Source: Hemibagrus wyckioides (lineage: Eukaryota > Chordata > Actinopteri > Siluriformes > Bagridae). From it: 64,000 nucleotides of DNA. Positions 22,865 to 34,414 of this stretch are shown piece by piece (positions within the stretch are counted from its first letter, which is position 1; every line of letters begins with the position of its first letter). The stretch spans positions 15,477,917 to 15,541,916 of the forward strand of contig NC_080735.1 in NCBI RefSeq assembly GCF_019097595.1, read 5' to 3'. Under the pieces are notes generated by a model. The model was not told the DNA's origin. It ran no database searches and saw only the letters and a list, made by a program, of their open reading frames with translations. Position numbers and translations under genes: made by a program.

Positions 22865-23165
22865 CAGTTTCTTCCCTCAAGCCAACAGGCTCCTCAACAC
22901 CCGAGACTGAACTGTACTGAACTGACACACTCACACTCATTCAACTGTGTGAACTGATCTGTTCTGAACTCGTAATGCAGACACACACTCGAACCCTACA
23001 GTTCCATTACCATTGTACTGTATAACACATACAGAATGTATGCTATTTTGTGTATTTTGTGTATTTTGTGTATCTGTACTGTAGTGTTTTGTGTTGTATT
23101 GTCTGTTCTTTTGCCTTATACTGTTTGCACACAATGCACTTTATGTGGCTAGGACAACTTACTTA
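22865..23165 (+). mobile_element. LINE 3' region, left part (split by the 20-bp minisatellite)
   Basis: cagtttcttccctcaagcca and ggctcctcaacacccgagac, followed by actgaactg repeats and the spaced tattttgtgtattttgtgta block, is the 3' region of a non-LTR retroposon common in fish. It runs on to caatgcactttatgtggcta and would normally be followed by only a few tgtagctctgtgttg units and then the poly(A)-signal tail. That tail is found 3.2 kb away at 26363-26432. Family membership is from memory. Confidence 0.6.
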
Positions 23166-26100
23166 AGTCTTTAGCTCTGTGTTCTCCTTATGTAGCTCTG
23201 TGTTGTCATGTAGCTCTACATTGTTCTTATGTAGCTTTGTGTTGTTCTTATGTAGGTCTGTGTTGTCATGTAGCTCTACATTGTTTGTCTTTGTTATTCT
23301 TATGTAGCTCTACGTTGTTCTTATGTAGCTCTGTGTTGTTATGTAGCTCTGTGTTGTTTTGTAGCTCTATGTTGTTTTATGTAGCTCTGTGTTGTTCTTA
23401 TATAGCTCGGTGTTGTTCTTATGTAGCTCTGTGTTGTTGTATTATGTAGCTCTGTGTTGTTGTTTTATGTAGATCTATGTTGTTTTATGTAGCTCTGTGT
23501 TGTTTTATGTAGCTCTGTGTTGTTTTATGTAGATCTATGTTGTTTTATGTAGCTCTGTGTTGTTTTATGTAGATCTATGTTGTTTTATGTAGCTCTGTGT
23601 TGTTGTTTTATGTAGCTCTGTGTTGTTGTTTTATGTAGATCTATGTTGTTTTATGTAGCTCTGTGTTGTTGTTTTATGTAGCTCTGTGTTGTTGTTTTAT
23701 GTAGATCTATGTTGTTTTATGTAGCTCTGTGTTGTTGTTTTATGTAGCTCTGTGTTGTTGTTTTATGTAGATCTATGTTGTTTTATGTAGCTCTGTGTTG
23801 TTTTATGTAGATCTATGTTGTTTTATGTAGCTCTGTGTTGTTGTTTTATGTAGCTCTGTGTTGTTTTATGTAGATCTATGTTGTTTTATGTAGCTCTGTG
23901 TTGTTTTATGTAGCTCTGTGTTGTTTTATGTAGCTCTGTGTTGTTTTATGTAGCTCTGTGTTGTTTTATGTAGCTCTGTGTTGTTTTATGTAGTTCTTTG
24001 TTGTTCTTATGTAGCTCTACGTTGTTCTTATGTAGCTCTGTGTTGTTATGTAGCTCTGTGTTGTTTTATGTAGCTCTGTGTTGTTCTTATATAGCTCGGT
24101 GTTGTTCTTATGTAGCTCTGTGTTGTTGTTTTATGTAGCTCTGTGTTGTTGTTTTATGTAGATCTGTGTTGTTTTATGTAGCTCTGTGTTGTTTTATGTA
24201 GATCTATGTTGTTTTATGTAGCTCTGTGTTGTTTTATGTAGCTCTGTGTTGTTTTATGTAGCTCTGTGTTGTTTTATGTAGATCTATGTTGTTTTATGTA
24301 GCTCTGTGTTGTTTTATGTAGCTCTGTGTTGTTTTATGTAGCTCTGTGTTGTTTTATGTAGATCTATGTTGTTTTATGTAGGTCTATGTTGTTTTATGTA
24401 GCTCTGTGTTGTGTTATGTAGATCTGTGTTGTTTTATTTAGATCTATGGTGTTTTATTTAGCTCTGTGTTGTTTTATTTAGATCTATGGTGTTTTATTTA
24501 GCTCTGTGTTGTTTTATTTAGATCTATGGTGTTTTATGTAGCTCTGTGTTGTTTTATGTAGCTCTGTGTTGTTTTATGTAGATCTATGTTGTTTTATGTA
24601 GCTCTGTGTTGTTTTATGTAGATCTGTGTTGTTTTATTTAGATCTATGGTGTTTTATTTAGCTCTGTGTTGTTTTATTTAGATCTATGGTGTTTTATTTA
24701 GCTCTGTGTTGTTTTATGTAGATCTATGTTGTTTTATGTAGCTCTGTGTTGTTTTATGTAGATCTATGTTGTTTTATGTAGCTCTGTGTTGTTGTTTTAT
24801 GTAGATCTATGGTGTTTTATTTAGCTCTGTGTTGTTTTATTTAGATCTATGGTGTTTTATGTAGCTCTGTGTTGTTTTATGTAGCTCTGTGTTGTTTTAT
24901 GTAGCTCTGTGTTGTGTTATGTAGATCTATGTTGTTTTATGTAGCTCTGTGTTGTTGTTTTATGTAGATCTGTGTTGTTTTATGTAGCTCTGTGTTGTTT
25001 TATGTAGATCTATGGTGTTTTATGTAGCTCTGTGTTGTTTTATGTAGCTCTGTGTTGTTTTATGTAGCTCTGTGTTGTTTTATGTAGATCTATGTTGTTT
25101 TATGTAGCTCTGTGTTGTTTTATGTAGCTCTGTGTTGTTTTATGTAGATCTATGTTGTTTTATGTAGGTCTATGTTGTTTTATGTAGCTCTGTGTTGTGT
25201 TATGTAGATCTGTGTTGTTTTATTTAGATCTATGGTGTTTTATTTAGCTCTGTGTTGTTTTATTTAGATCTATGGTGTTTTATTTAGCTCTGTGTTGTTT
25301 TATTTAGAGCTATGGTGTTTTATGTAGCTCTGTGTTGTTGTTTTATGTAGCTCTGTGTTGTTGTTTTATGTAGATCTATGTTGTTTTATGTAGCTCTGTG
25401 TTGTTTTATGTAGATCTATGTTGTTTTATGTAGCTCTGTGTTGTTTTATGTAGCTCTGTGTTGTTTTATGTAGATCTATGGTGTTTTATGTAGCTCTGTG
25501 TTGTTTTATGTAGATCTATGGTGTTTTATGTAGCTCTGTGTTGTTTTATGTAGATCTATGTTGTTTTATGTAGCTCTGTGTTGTTTTATGTAGCTCTGTG
25601 TTGTTTTATGTAGCTCTGTGTTGTTTTATGTAGATCTATGTTGTTTTATGTAGCTCTGTGTTGTTGTTTTATGTAGCTCTGTGTTGTTTTATGTAGCTCT
25701 GTGTTGTGTTATGTAGATCTGTGTTGTTTTATGTAGCTCTGTGTTGTTGTTTTATGTAGCTCTGTGTTGTTGTTTTATGTAGCTCTATGTTGTTTTATGT
25801 AGCTCTGTGTTGTGTTATGTAGATCTATGTTGTTTTATGTAGCTCTGTGTTGTTGTTTTATGTAGCTCTGTGTTGTTGTTTTATGTAGCTCTATGTTGTT
25901 TTATGTAGGTCTATGTTGTTTTATGTAGCTCTGTGTTGTTGTTTTATGTAGCTCTGTGTTGTTGTTTTATGTAGCTCTATGTTGTTTTATGTAGCTCTGT
26001 GTTGTGTTATGTAGATCTATGTTGTTTTATGTAGCTCTGTGTTGTTGTTTTATGTAGCTCTGTGTTGTTTTATGTAGCTCTGTGTTGTTTTATGTAGCTC

Positions 26101-26362
26101 TGTGTTGTGTTATGTAGATCTATGTTGTTTTATGTAGCTCTGTGTTGTTGTTTTATGTAGCTCTGTGTTGTTTTATGTAGCTCTATGTTGTTTTATGTAG
26201 GTCTATGTTGTTTTATGTAGCTCTGTGTTGTGCTTATGTAGGTCTTTGTTGTTCTTATGTAGCTCTATGTTGTTCGTATGTAGTTCTTTGTTGTTTTTAT
26301 GTTGCTCTATGTTGTTCTTACGTAGCTCTGTGTTGTTTTATGTAGCTCTGTGTTGTTATGTA
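23166..26362 (+). repeat. 20-bp minisatellite, about 3.2 kb
   Basis: The unit is ttttatgtagctctgtgttg, repeated about 155 times. Variants recur: gatctatg for gctctgtg, a 3-base insertion (ttgttttatg) giving 23-bp units, ttatttag for ttatgtag, and gtgttatg for gttttatg. The left edge has units with ttcttatgtag and shorter spacings. A higher-order pattern is clear: a block of roughly 190 bases at 24355-24545 recurs almost unchanged at 25135-25330. Since 20 is not a multiple of 3, the array has no long open frame. Confidence 0.97.
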
Positions 26363-26432
26363 GCACATGGTCCTGGAGAAACTGTATGCTGCTATATATG
26401 GTTGAAATGACAATAAAACCTTCTTGACTTGA
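26363..26432 (+). mobile_element. LINE 3' terminus, right part
   Basis: gcacatggtcctggagaaac, then gctatatatggttgaaatga, an AATAAA signal (acaataaaacc) and a ttgacttgactt terminal run. This is the missing 3' end of the LINE whose left part is at 22865-23165, in the same orientation. Confidence 0.65.
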
Positions 26433-27351
26433 CTTGGCTTAAATTTGAACACTTGTACTCTTCTAGGCATTTCACACTCCAGGTTATCATCATAATAAAC
26501 CTTGCCTTTAACCTCAGGCACGGTAACATTTTTCACTTATGGCTGAACTTTTCCCAGCCTTGTTTGCAGTCACCCTGATCTTTTTTTCCCCCACAATGTC
26601 AATTTAGATTCCTGTGTCTTTCTGTTCAGTCTTCCCACTCTGTCTTTGTGAAACTTGCAAACTAAGCCATTACAGAGACAATTTATTTTACTGCTCTTTG
26701 TTTTTTTTTCTTTCCTCCATTTCATATGCCCTGTTACTGGCTGTGTTTGACCAACATGTTATGTTTTTCTAACTATGATTACTGGAAAAGCCTGAATAAA
26801 GAAACCATGGATGTACATCCTACCGCCTTTTACACCCACGTCTTTCAGGTACATACGGCTTTGTGTTTGATTGTAGCTGTGTATGTGTGTGCAGATAGAT
26901 CTAGGATCAGTACACACACACACACACACACAATCAAATTGTCTATACTTCTTAATAAGAAATGGAACCTTTGTCTTTTTAACTTGTTCTGCCTCAAATG
27001 ACACACAAATATAATATAAATGTGTAACTTTGTCAGCACTGAGCACTGAGTCTGCATTAAAAAAAAGTAATTAAAGGAGCCATTTGTCATTTTCAGAGCC
27101 CTCTACTGCCTGTAAGGTGAGTTGCATTTGACAACACTGCATCTGTTACACTGCAGGAGTTTTTTTTAATTTATTTAAAGAAAAGAAAAAAAAATAAAAT
27201 TCTATTTTGTTTTATCTTTTCTTTTTCTTTCTTTCTTTTCTTCTTTGAATTAAATATTAACCCTTTTACTATGTCCCAGGAAGCAGTTTCTGTCAGTTTG
27301 GCCTCAACCTCGGCTATGATTCGAGTTCATAATTGATTTCAGCAAGGAATG

Positions 27352-27408
<57 letters not shown>

Positions 27409-29534
27409 TTGTTCCTATATAATTTGCATCTACGTTTTGTAATGCATTTAGCTGCCTCTATTAATGGAAATACACCAAAGTAGCCTCATTTAACTCACTG
27501 TAAACACACACACACACAAAATCAACACAACTCCAATGTATAGTGTATCTCGGTGAAGGCCTTCCCTACTGTCTAAAAGAAATCGAACACTGAATCTCCC
27601 GGCCTGTATACTTCACACCAAAATGGTTTTGTACCCAATATAACCTCTTGCTGTCAGCAGAGATAGACTAGACTTTAGCTGAACACTGTGTCCTCTGTTG
27701 GCTGCTGCAGTATTACAAATAAAACATATCACCCATAAACCCTCTACTTCCTGAACTTTACTGCAAAGTTCCTGGGATATATCCACCCGCAAGAAATTAT
27801 CGATCCAACACCCACCACCCGGCCGATCCCGAAACCACGGCTGAAGCAGCAAACTGCTGTGTTTGCTTTTAGAATTGGCTTTCAAGGAAAAAAAGCATAG
27901 CAGAGCTGAGAAGATCTGCTTGATTCCAACTGGGAGCTCATTTCAGGGCCAGAAAGAACAGAAATTTTCAATATGAATGACATGACCCTGCTACAAATCA
28001 GTTTTTCTAAGATTTTGGAAAGCATACGATCACTTTAGGAAGAGTTAAACATTACAAACTACATCTTTTAATGAGTACAAGGAGTATAATCAGTAACAGA
28101 AAGAACAGAAGAAGAGATAATGTAAAGTAAAATGCAAGAAGGAAGAGGTTATGAATGAGCACTTAAGAGCTTGTCACACGTTGTAGTCATGTACTTTATG
28201 AGGGTTTACCATTATACATGTGTGTGTTTGTGGGAAATGTGCACAAGAATGAGGGATATGGAGGGAAGAGGGAAAATTTAGTGTCCATATGACTCATTAC
28301 ACTGTCTCAATTTTCTCAATGCACAGTTCAGCAAGACTGATAGTTTACTCAGATTCATACGTATGAGATAGGTCAGGTGATGGAGGTCTTTTTCACCACA
28401 GGTCACCTTACACCTCTATTGTTGTCAGAATGACGTCATACTTTACCATCTCATTCAGACATTTTGCTCAGCCATGGTGTCATGTGTGAGCATGCAGTAA
28501 TTACTCCTGTAAGCTACGTTCTCACATACAGCGCATACATATTTGCAATATGTCTCACATTTAAACACCTTTTGCATAAGATTCTGATTATTTGTGTGGC
28601 AACCACAAGGTATTTTTCCAGTTAGGCACAAAAACCAAGACCTTGGCTGAAATGAACTGCTCCTCCTTCACTGGAAACATTTAAGTTAGAGTAAGCATTG
28701 GAGCAGTGTAATTCCTGCCCCACTGGGACTCTGTAGTTGGCAGTTACAAGAAAAGTCAGTTCCATTGAAAATAAGACAAGTTAAGAAAATGAAGAGCTAC
28801 TCTAGCCACAGCTACACCTCGTATTCCCTCATTCCTCTTTTTAAATCTATCACCTCTGGTATCACCCTCGCTTCTCTTTACATTCATTAGATTTCCATGC
28901 CTCTTTACTCATTCCATCCCCAGCTCCCTCACCCGTTTCATCCTTTCCCTTGTCTTGGCACCTCGGTTATAACTTATTGAAAAGCTGATTCATTTTTAAA
29001 GCCTCCATTTGCCACAATGCAACAGGGGCTTGTTGTGTGAAGCAGTGCTCTGTGAATGTCAGAAGGCAAGAGGCTCTGTGGAGAGGTCAATGATGATGAT
29101 GATGATGATGGTGGGGATGTTGATGGTAGTGGTCTAGTGTATTTTTTTTTTTGCTGACATTAGATTAGTAGCTCATATAAAAGAAAACTTCAGTAGCTTT
29201 CTGAGGAAAGAGTGATATAGTAACAGGAGTATGATTTGATCTGTAATCTTTGTGCAGCTTGTACAGTGATACAAATGTAATACACAGAATGTTTTGGTGA
29301 AAAGCTAGGTGACATATAACACCTTTTTTCATTTCGATTTGAAACGAATTTCAGAGTATTGACCTCTACTGTCGATACTTGGCTTAAAAGATGGAGTGTG
29401 TTTATATGGTGCATGTTGAAGTATATCAGTTAATGAAAAATTGAATATTAGTAAGTCATGGTAAGCAAAAGGAAAGTCAGAACACATGATGTAGTAATGA
29501 TATATAAAATTCTATTTAGCACCAGTACACAAGT
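26433..29534. other. Intergenic, no gene seen; microsatellites
   Basis: Contains (CA)n at 26911-26932, a T/A-rich tract at 27163-27240, an (ATT)n array of about 18 units at 27354-27409, and (GATG)n at 29090-29110. No coding or RNA gene is supported. Confidence 0.5.
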
Positions 29535-29680
29535 ATTATGGGTGACTGGGTGGATTGATGGATGGATTGATGATTAAATGGATAAATAAATGGATGGATG
29601 GATGATAGGATGACTGGCTGGATGGCTTTATAGGTGGATGGATGGCTGGTATATTAGATGGATGGACGGATGTAATCTGG
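29535..29680. repeat. Imperfect (GGAT)n array
   Basis: ggatggatgg-type units mixed with gatt and ggct variants. It may be the tail of a decayed SINE, but no head is recognisable. Confidence 0.7.
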
Positions 29681-30959
29681 TATTATTTCTGTAAATAAGA
29701 CATTAATGTCTCAATTGCATATATTTTGTGCCTGTTTTTGTGCCATTATTATTATATTTATATTATATTATTAAATTCAGCAAGATATTTATTTTATATT
29801 CTCAATCCAAGATCTAGCTGCCTAAACTGGGAAATAGCTAACAGCTTGTTTTCCAAATAGCTAGACAGTTATAAAATTATATAGCAGTGTAGCATCAAGC
29901 AGAGGTGAATTGTCTTTCCCTAAACGTTTGTATTACTGCATGTCTAGATTAAACAGTTTTTATAAGGGTAACAAAAGATGCAGCAAGGCAACATGTTCGA
30001 TGCTTTAAGTGAGATATAAAAGACTTGGGATTGTGTTATAACAGAAAAAGAATTAACGTAGCATTGTTGCAGATACAAATGTTAACAATAAATGTATTTT
30101 ATCAAGAGTGTTTTTTTAAATCCATTTATAGTTGCATATAATGTTGTTGAAGATCTAAAAGAAACAAATAAGCTCCTGTTATCACTTAGCACTGGAGACT
30201 CCTTCCATAAAAGTTGAACATCTACCTACTGTATGACATCATATAATACACACTCCAGTTTCCTTCTTATATTAATACTATAGATGACCTTAGACCTTAG
30301 AGTTCATCGTCTCCTGAATACTATTAAATTGTCCATAAATAAATAAACAATATAATTAAATGAACGAATGAATAAATGGATGGATGATTGAGTGGATGGA
30401 TGGATGGATGGTTGAAATTGGTGAATGGATGGATGGATGGATGGATGAACGAACCCCAGAAACAGTACATGTAAACTGAATGACATTGCATCCATTAGAT
30501 TTATTTATCACTCCTACACTGCTTAGGTTGCACAAATCCAGGTTTTATAGTTGTTCTGCTCAACACTTTATGCTGACTCATCCACTTACACGGTTCTTCA
30601 GAGAATAATCGTAGCTTACTGTGTGATAGTGAACAGTCCTTGCCTCCTACCTGCCCCTGTAACACACACATAAACAGACCCCCACACAGATATACACACA
30701 CTCTCTCTTTCACAACTGTCTGCTTAAATCAATGGCAGCCAGTCTTTATAGAGGTGTCCTTCCCCTAGAAACCTTCATTCCTCTCTCTCTCTCTCTCTCT
30801 CTCTCGCTCTCTCTGCTTTCAAATTTTCCATAGAAATCTAACAAATAAAACAGGACTCTATCATATAATTTTCCCTTATTCACGACCTTGGACTAGATAC
30901 ACAGCCTGGCACATTTGGCTTAAAACTCTTTGAGCACTGTGACTGTGACTGTGTTGTAG
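29681..30959. other. Intergenic, no gene seen; GGAT and CT repeats
   Basis: A (GGAT)n stretch lies at 30371-30448 and a (CT)n run at 30781-30813. No gene is supported. Confidence 0.5.
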
Positions 30960-31139
30960 ATGGGGACATGAACTGAAAAGGTAAATTTAAAAGGTTATGA
31001 AAATTAACTCGATTTAGTAACAGAACAAAACAAAAGTGTATTATGGGAAAACAAAAGAAAAAATGGTGAGTGAAAGAACAAATTAAGAAAATGAAAGTAA
31101 GGAGAGAGGATAAGGAAGTGTGTAGGGTATAGAAGAGGA

Positions 31140-31199
<60 letters not shown>

Positions 31200-31260
31200 A
31201 CAAATGAAAAATATGAAGGGAGAAAAAAGAGAAAGATAAAAGAGTAAGGACAGAAGTGGT
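30960..31260. repeat. Purine-rich repeat with (GAAA)n array
   Basis: tattatgggaaaacaaaaga and the following purine-rich sequence match the block at 20570-20660. A GAAA array of about 15 units runs from 31139 to 31200. The two loci look like diverged copies of one interspersed unit whose purine tract expanded independently. Confidence 0.75.
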
Positions 31261-31712
31261 GTTTATGGATTATCTTCAGGGGGTCTATGGAATTTGCAAA
31301 AGTAATTTTAAAACCTATTTGCTAAAAGATCTAGAAATTGGTGGTTAGGGTTAAAACAGGACATTTAGATTTTGGATGACGCCTATAGCACCTTCAAATG
31401 AAACATTTGACCCAGATATGCATAAACATAGCGTGTTCTCAAGTGTTCAGGTTTTTTATTCTTTTACAAAGCTTACCAGAAAAGTTTGCAGGGTATCTGC
31501 ACCAAGACTGCAGAATTCAACAACAACAACAACAAGAGCATCAAGTCTTCATTCTGAAATCTGGCAGCATCAAATAAGGAATTCAAAAATGTAGATATTT
31601 TTTCTTTCTTCACCTTCTGATCTTTCTGATCTTTCATAGTGATGAAGCACTGCTAGATACAAATAACAGGAATTTAAAAAGGGCACAGAGTTGTCAGGCA
31701 GATTTGCAATTC

Positions 31713-33000
31713 AAAACACTGACTCCAGAGCATCACTTCAAAACACTGACTCCAGAGCATCACTTCAAAACACTGACTCCAGAGCATCACTTCAAAACAC
31801 TGACTCCAGAGCATCACTTCAAAACACTGACTCCAGAGCATCACTTCAAAACACTGACTCCAGAGCATCACTACAAAACACTGACTCCAGAGCATCACTT
31901 CAAAACACTGACTCCAGAGCATCACTTCAAAACACTGACTCCAGAGCATCACTACAAAACACTGACTCCAGAGCATCACTTCAAAACACTGACTCCAGAG
32001 CATCACTTCAAAACACTGACTCCAGAGCATCACTTCAAAACACTGACTCCAGAGCATCACTTCAAAACACTGACTCCAGAGCATCACTACAAAACACTGA
32101 CTCCAGAGCATCACTTCAAAACACTGACTCCAGAGCATCACTACAAAACACTGACTCCAGAGCATCACTACAAAACACTGACTCCAGAGCATCACTTCAA
32201 AACACTGACTCCAGAGCATCACTACAAAACACTGACTCCAGAGCATCACTACAAAACACTGACTCCAGAGCATCACTACAAAACACTGACTCCAGAGCAT
32301 CACTTCAAAACACTGACTCCAGAGCATCACTTCAAAACACTGACTCCAGAGCATCACTTCAAAACACTGACTCCAGAGCATCACTACAAAACACTGACTC
32401 CAGAGCATCACTTCAAAACACTGACTCCAGAGCATCACTACAAAACACTGACTCCAGAGCATCACTACAAAACACTGACTCCAGAGCATCACTACAAAAC
32501 ACTGACTCCAGAGCATCACTACAAAACACTGACTCCAGAGCATCACTTCAAAACACTGACTCCAGAGCATCACTACAAAACACTGACTCCAGAGCATCAC
32601 TACAAAACACTGACTCCAGAGCATCACTACAAAACACTGACTCCAGAGCATCACTTCAAAACACTGACTCCAGAGCATCACTACAAAACACTGACTCCAG
32701 AGCATCACTTCAAAACACTGACTCCAGAGCATCACTTCAAAACACTGACTCCAGAGCATCACTTCAAAACACTGACTCCAGAGCATCACTACAAAACACT
32801 GACTCCAGAGCATCACTACAAAACACTGACTCCAGAGCATCACTTCAAAACACTGACTCCAGAGCATCACTTCAAAACACTGACTCCAGAGCATCACTTC
32901 AAAACACTGACTCCAGAGCATCACTACAAAACACTGACTCCAGAGCATCACTACAAAACAGTGACTCTACAACATCACTATAAAACACTGCCTCTAGAGC
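31713..33000 (+). repeat. 27-bp minisatellite, main array (about 46 units)
   Basis: Each 27-bp unit contains aacactgactccagagcatc followed by act, then T or A, then caa. In the perfect part (to about 32955) the T/A position is essentially the only site that varies. From about 32955 the units decay. Because the period is divisible by three, the array stays open on both strands: repeats of QNTDSRASL and KTLTPEHH[FY] on the +, and LWSQCFEVM or LWSQCFVVM on the -. There is no upstream exon, splice pattern or conserved domain, and the third-base variation is not biased to silent change, so I treat it as noncoding. Confidence 0.97.
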
Positions 33001-33089
33001 ATCATTATGAACACTGCCTCCACAAAATCACTACAAAACACTGACTCCACAAAATCACTACAAAACTCTAGAGCATCACTCTGCATTTT

Positions 33090-33200
33090 AAACACTGCTC
33101 TGTTTGTTAATATCAAGCTCCTCACCACCAATTACATAATAGATTACATAATTTTTAAGTGCTGATAGCTCAACAGGAGGAAAACACTTAGTACAAGTCC
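33090..33200 (+). repeat. Flanking segment, copy 1 (duplicated at 33587-33715)
   Basis: tatcaagctcctcaccacca and gctgatagctcaacaggagg followed by acttagtacaagtccacaaa recur in the same order at 33610-33715. Array and flank were therefore duplicated together. Confidence 0.85.
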
Positions 33201-33231
33201 ACAAAATGTGAAATGTCATTATGTATTCATT

Positions 33232-33590
33232 CAAAACACTCCAGAGCATCGCTACAAAGGACTGACTCCACATAATCACTCTAAAACTCTGCCTCTAGTA
33301 TCACTACAAAATGCTTATTCCAGAGCATCACTACAAAATGCTGATTCCAGAGCATCACTACAAAACAATGACTCTAGAGCATCACTACAAAACACTGACT
33401 CTAGAGCATCACTACAAAACACTGACTCTAGAGCATCACTACAAAACACTGACTCTAGAGCATCACTACAAAACACTGACTCTAGAGCATCACTACAAAA
33501 CACTGACTCTAGAGCATCACTACAAAACACTGACTCTAGAGCATCACTACAAAACACTGACTCTAGAGCATCACTACAAAGCGTTTTAAA
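33232..33590 (+). repeat. 27-bp minisatellite, second array (about 12 units)
   Basis: Same unit as the main array, but fixed for tctaga (an XbaI site) where the main array has tccaga, and almost uniformly for the A variant (ctacaaaac). The first units are diverged. The two arrays have been homogenised separately. Confidence 0.95.
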
Positions 33591-33715
33591 CACTGTTCTG
33601 TTTGTCAGTATCAAGCTCCTCACCACCGATTACAAAAAAGTGCTAAAAGCATTTCTTTTTCTTTCTTTGCTGATAGCTCAACAGGAGGAAAGCACTTAGT
33701 ACAAGTCCACAAAAA
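33587..33715 (+). repeat. Flanking segment, copy 2
   Basis: Duplicate of 33090-33200, with a pyrimidine-rich insertion (tttctttttctttctttg) in the middle. Confidence 0.85.
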
Positions 33716-34375
33716 ACACTTGGTTGTTTTATTAATTTTCTATATTAATTCGCCTTTTCAAATACAGTACTGTTGCTGTATTGATGTACGTGTGTAATCA
33801 ATGACATGCTGAGGTTTTCTTGCGGGAGAAATCTTCTTCAGTATTAGTGCAGTCAGAGGTAAACCTGTGAAGCTTATGAAATCTATAAATCTTATAAAAA
33901 AACAAAACAACAAACATTGCCTGAGGTTACATGAGCAATTTTGGAGCAGCGCCACCCACTGTTCATGAGATATGAAAAAAAGTGCATATAACTGATGTTT
34001 AGTTTGTCTTGGATCATGGATGTGGTATCTTTCGATTCAGCAAAGCATCCTGAGTTGAATGATACCCAGTCACTATGTTTTATGTTTGTTTTGTGTTTTA
34101 TGTGCATTAGCGAGAGTGAGTAACTAAATAATTAAGTAAGTAAGATGCTAAGCTGCCACTGCTTGGCCCTTGAGCATGGCCTTTAACCCTCAACAGCTCA
34201 GTTGTATAAATGAACTGTTGAAATGAAATGAAATAAACTGTTAAGTTGCTCTGGATAAGGGCGTATGCCAAATACTATAAATGTAAGTGCTGACACACTT
34301 CAAACATTATATCTTTTTTCACATGCACATCAATTTCTTAAAGTGCTTGAATCCTGATAATTGCTTCTTGCAGCT

Positions 34376-34414
<39 letters not shown>

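Noticed and set aside
23166..26362. Possible centromeric satellite
   Set aside because: The array sits inside a single LINE 3' end, is only 3.2 kb long and has unique flanks, so a local minisatellite is the better explanation.
31674..33044. Open frames of 425-446 codons on both strands across the 27-bp array
   Set aside because: They exist only because 27 is a multiple of 3. Both strands and more than one frame are open equally, with no exon context or domain, so they are not genes.
31713..33590. CRISPR-like array
   Set aside because: Units are contiguous 27-bp tandems without unique spacers, in a vertebrate genome.
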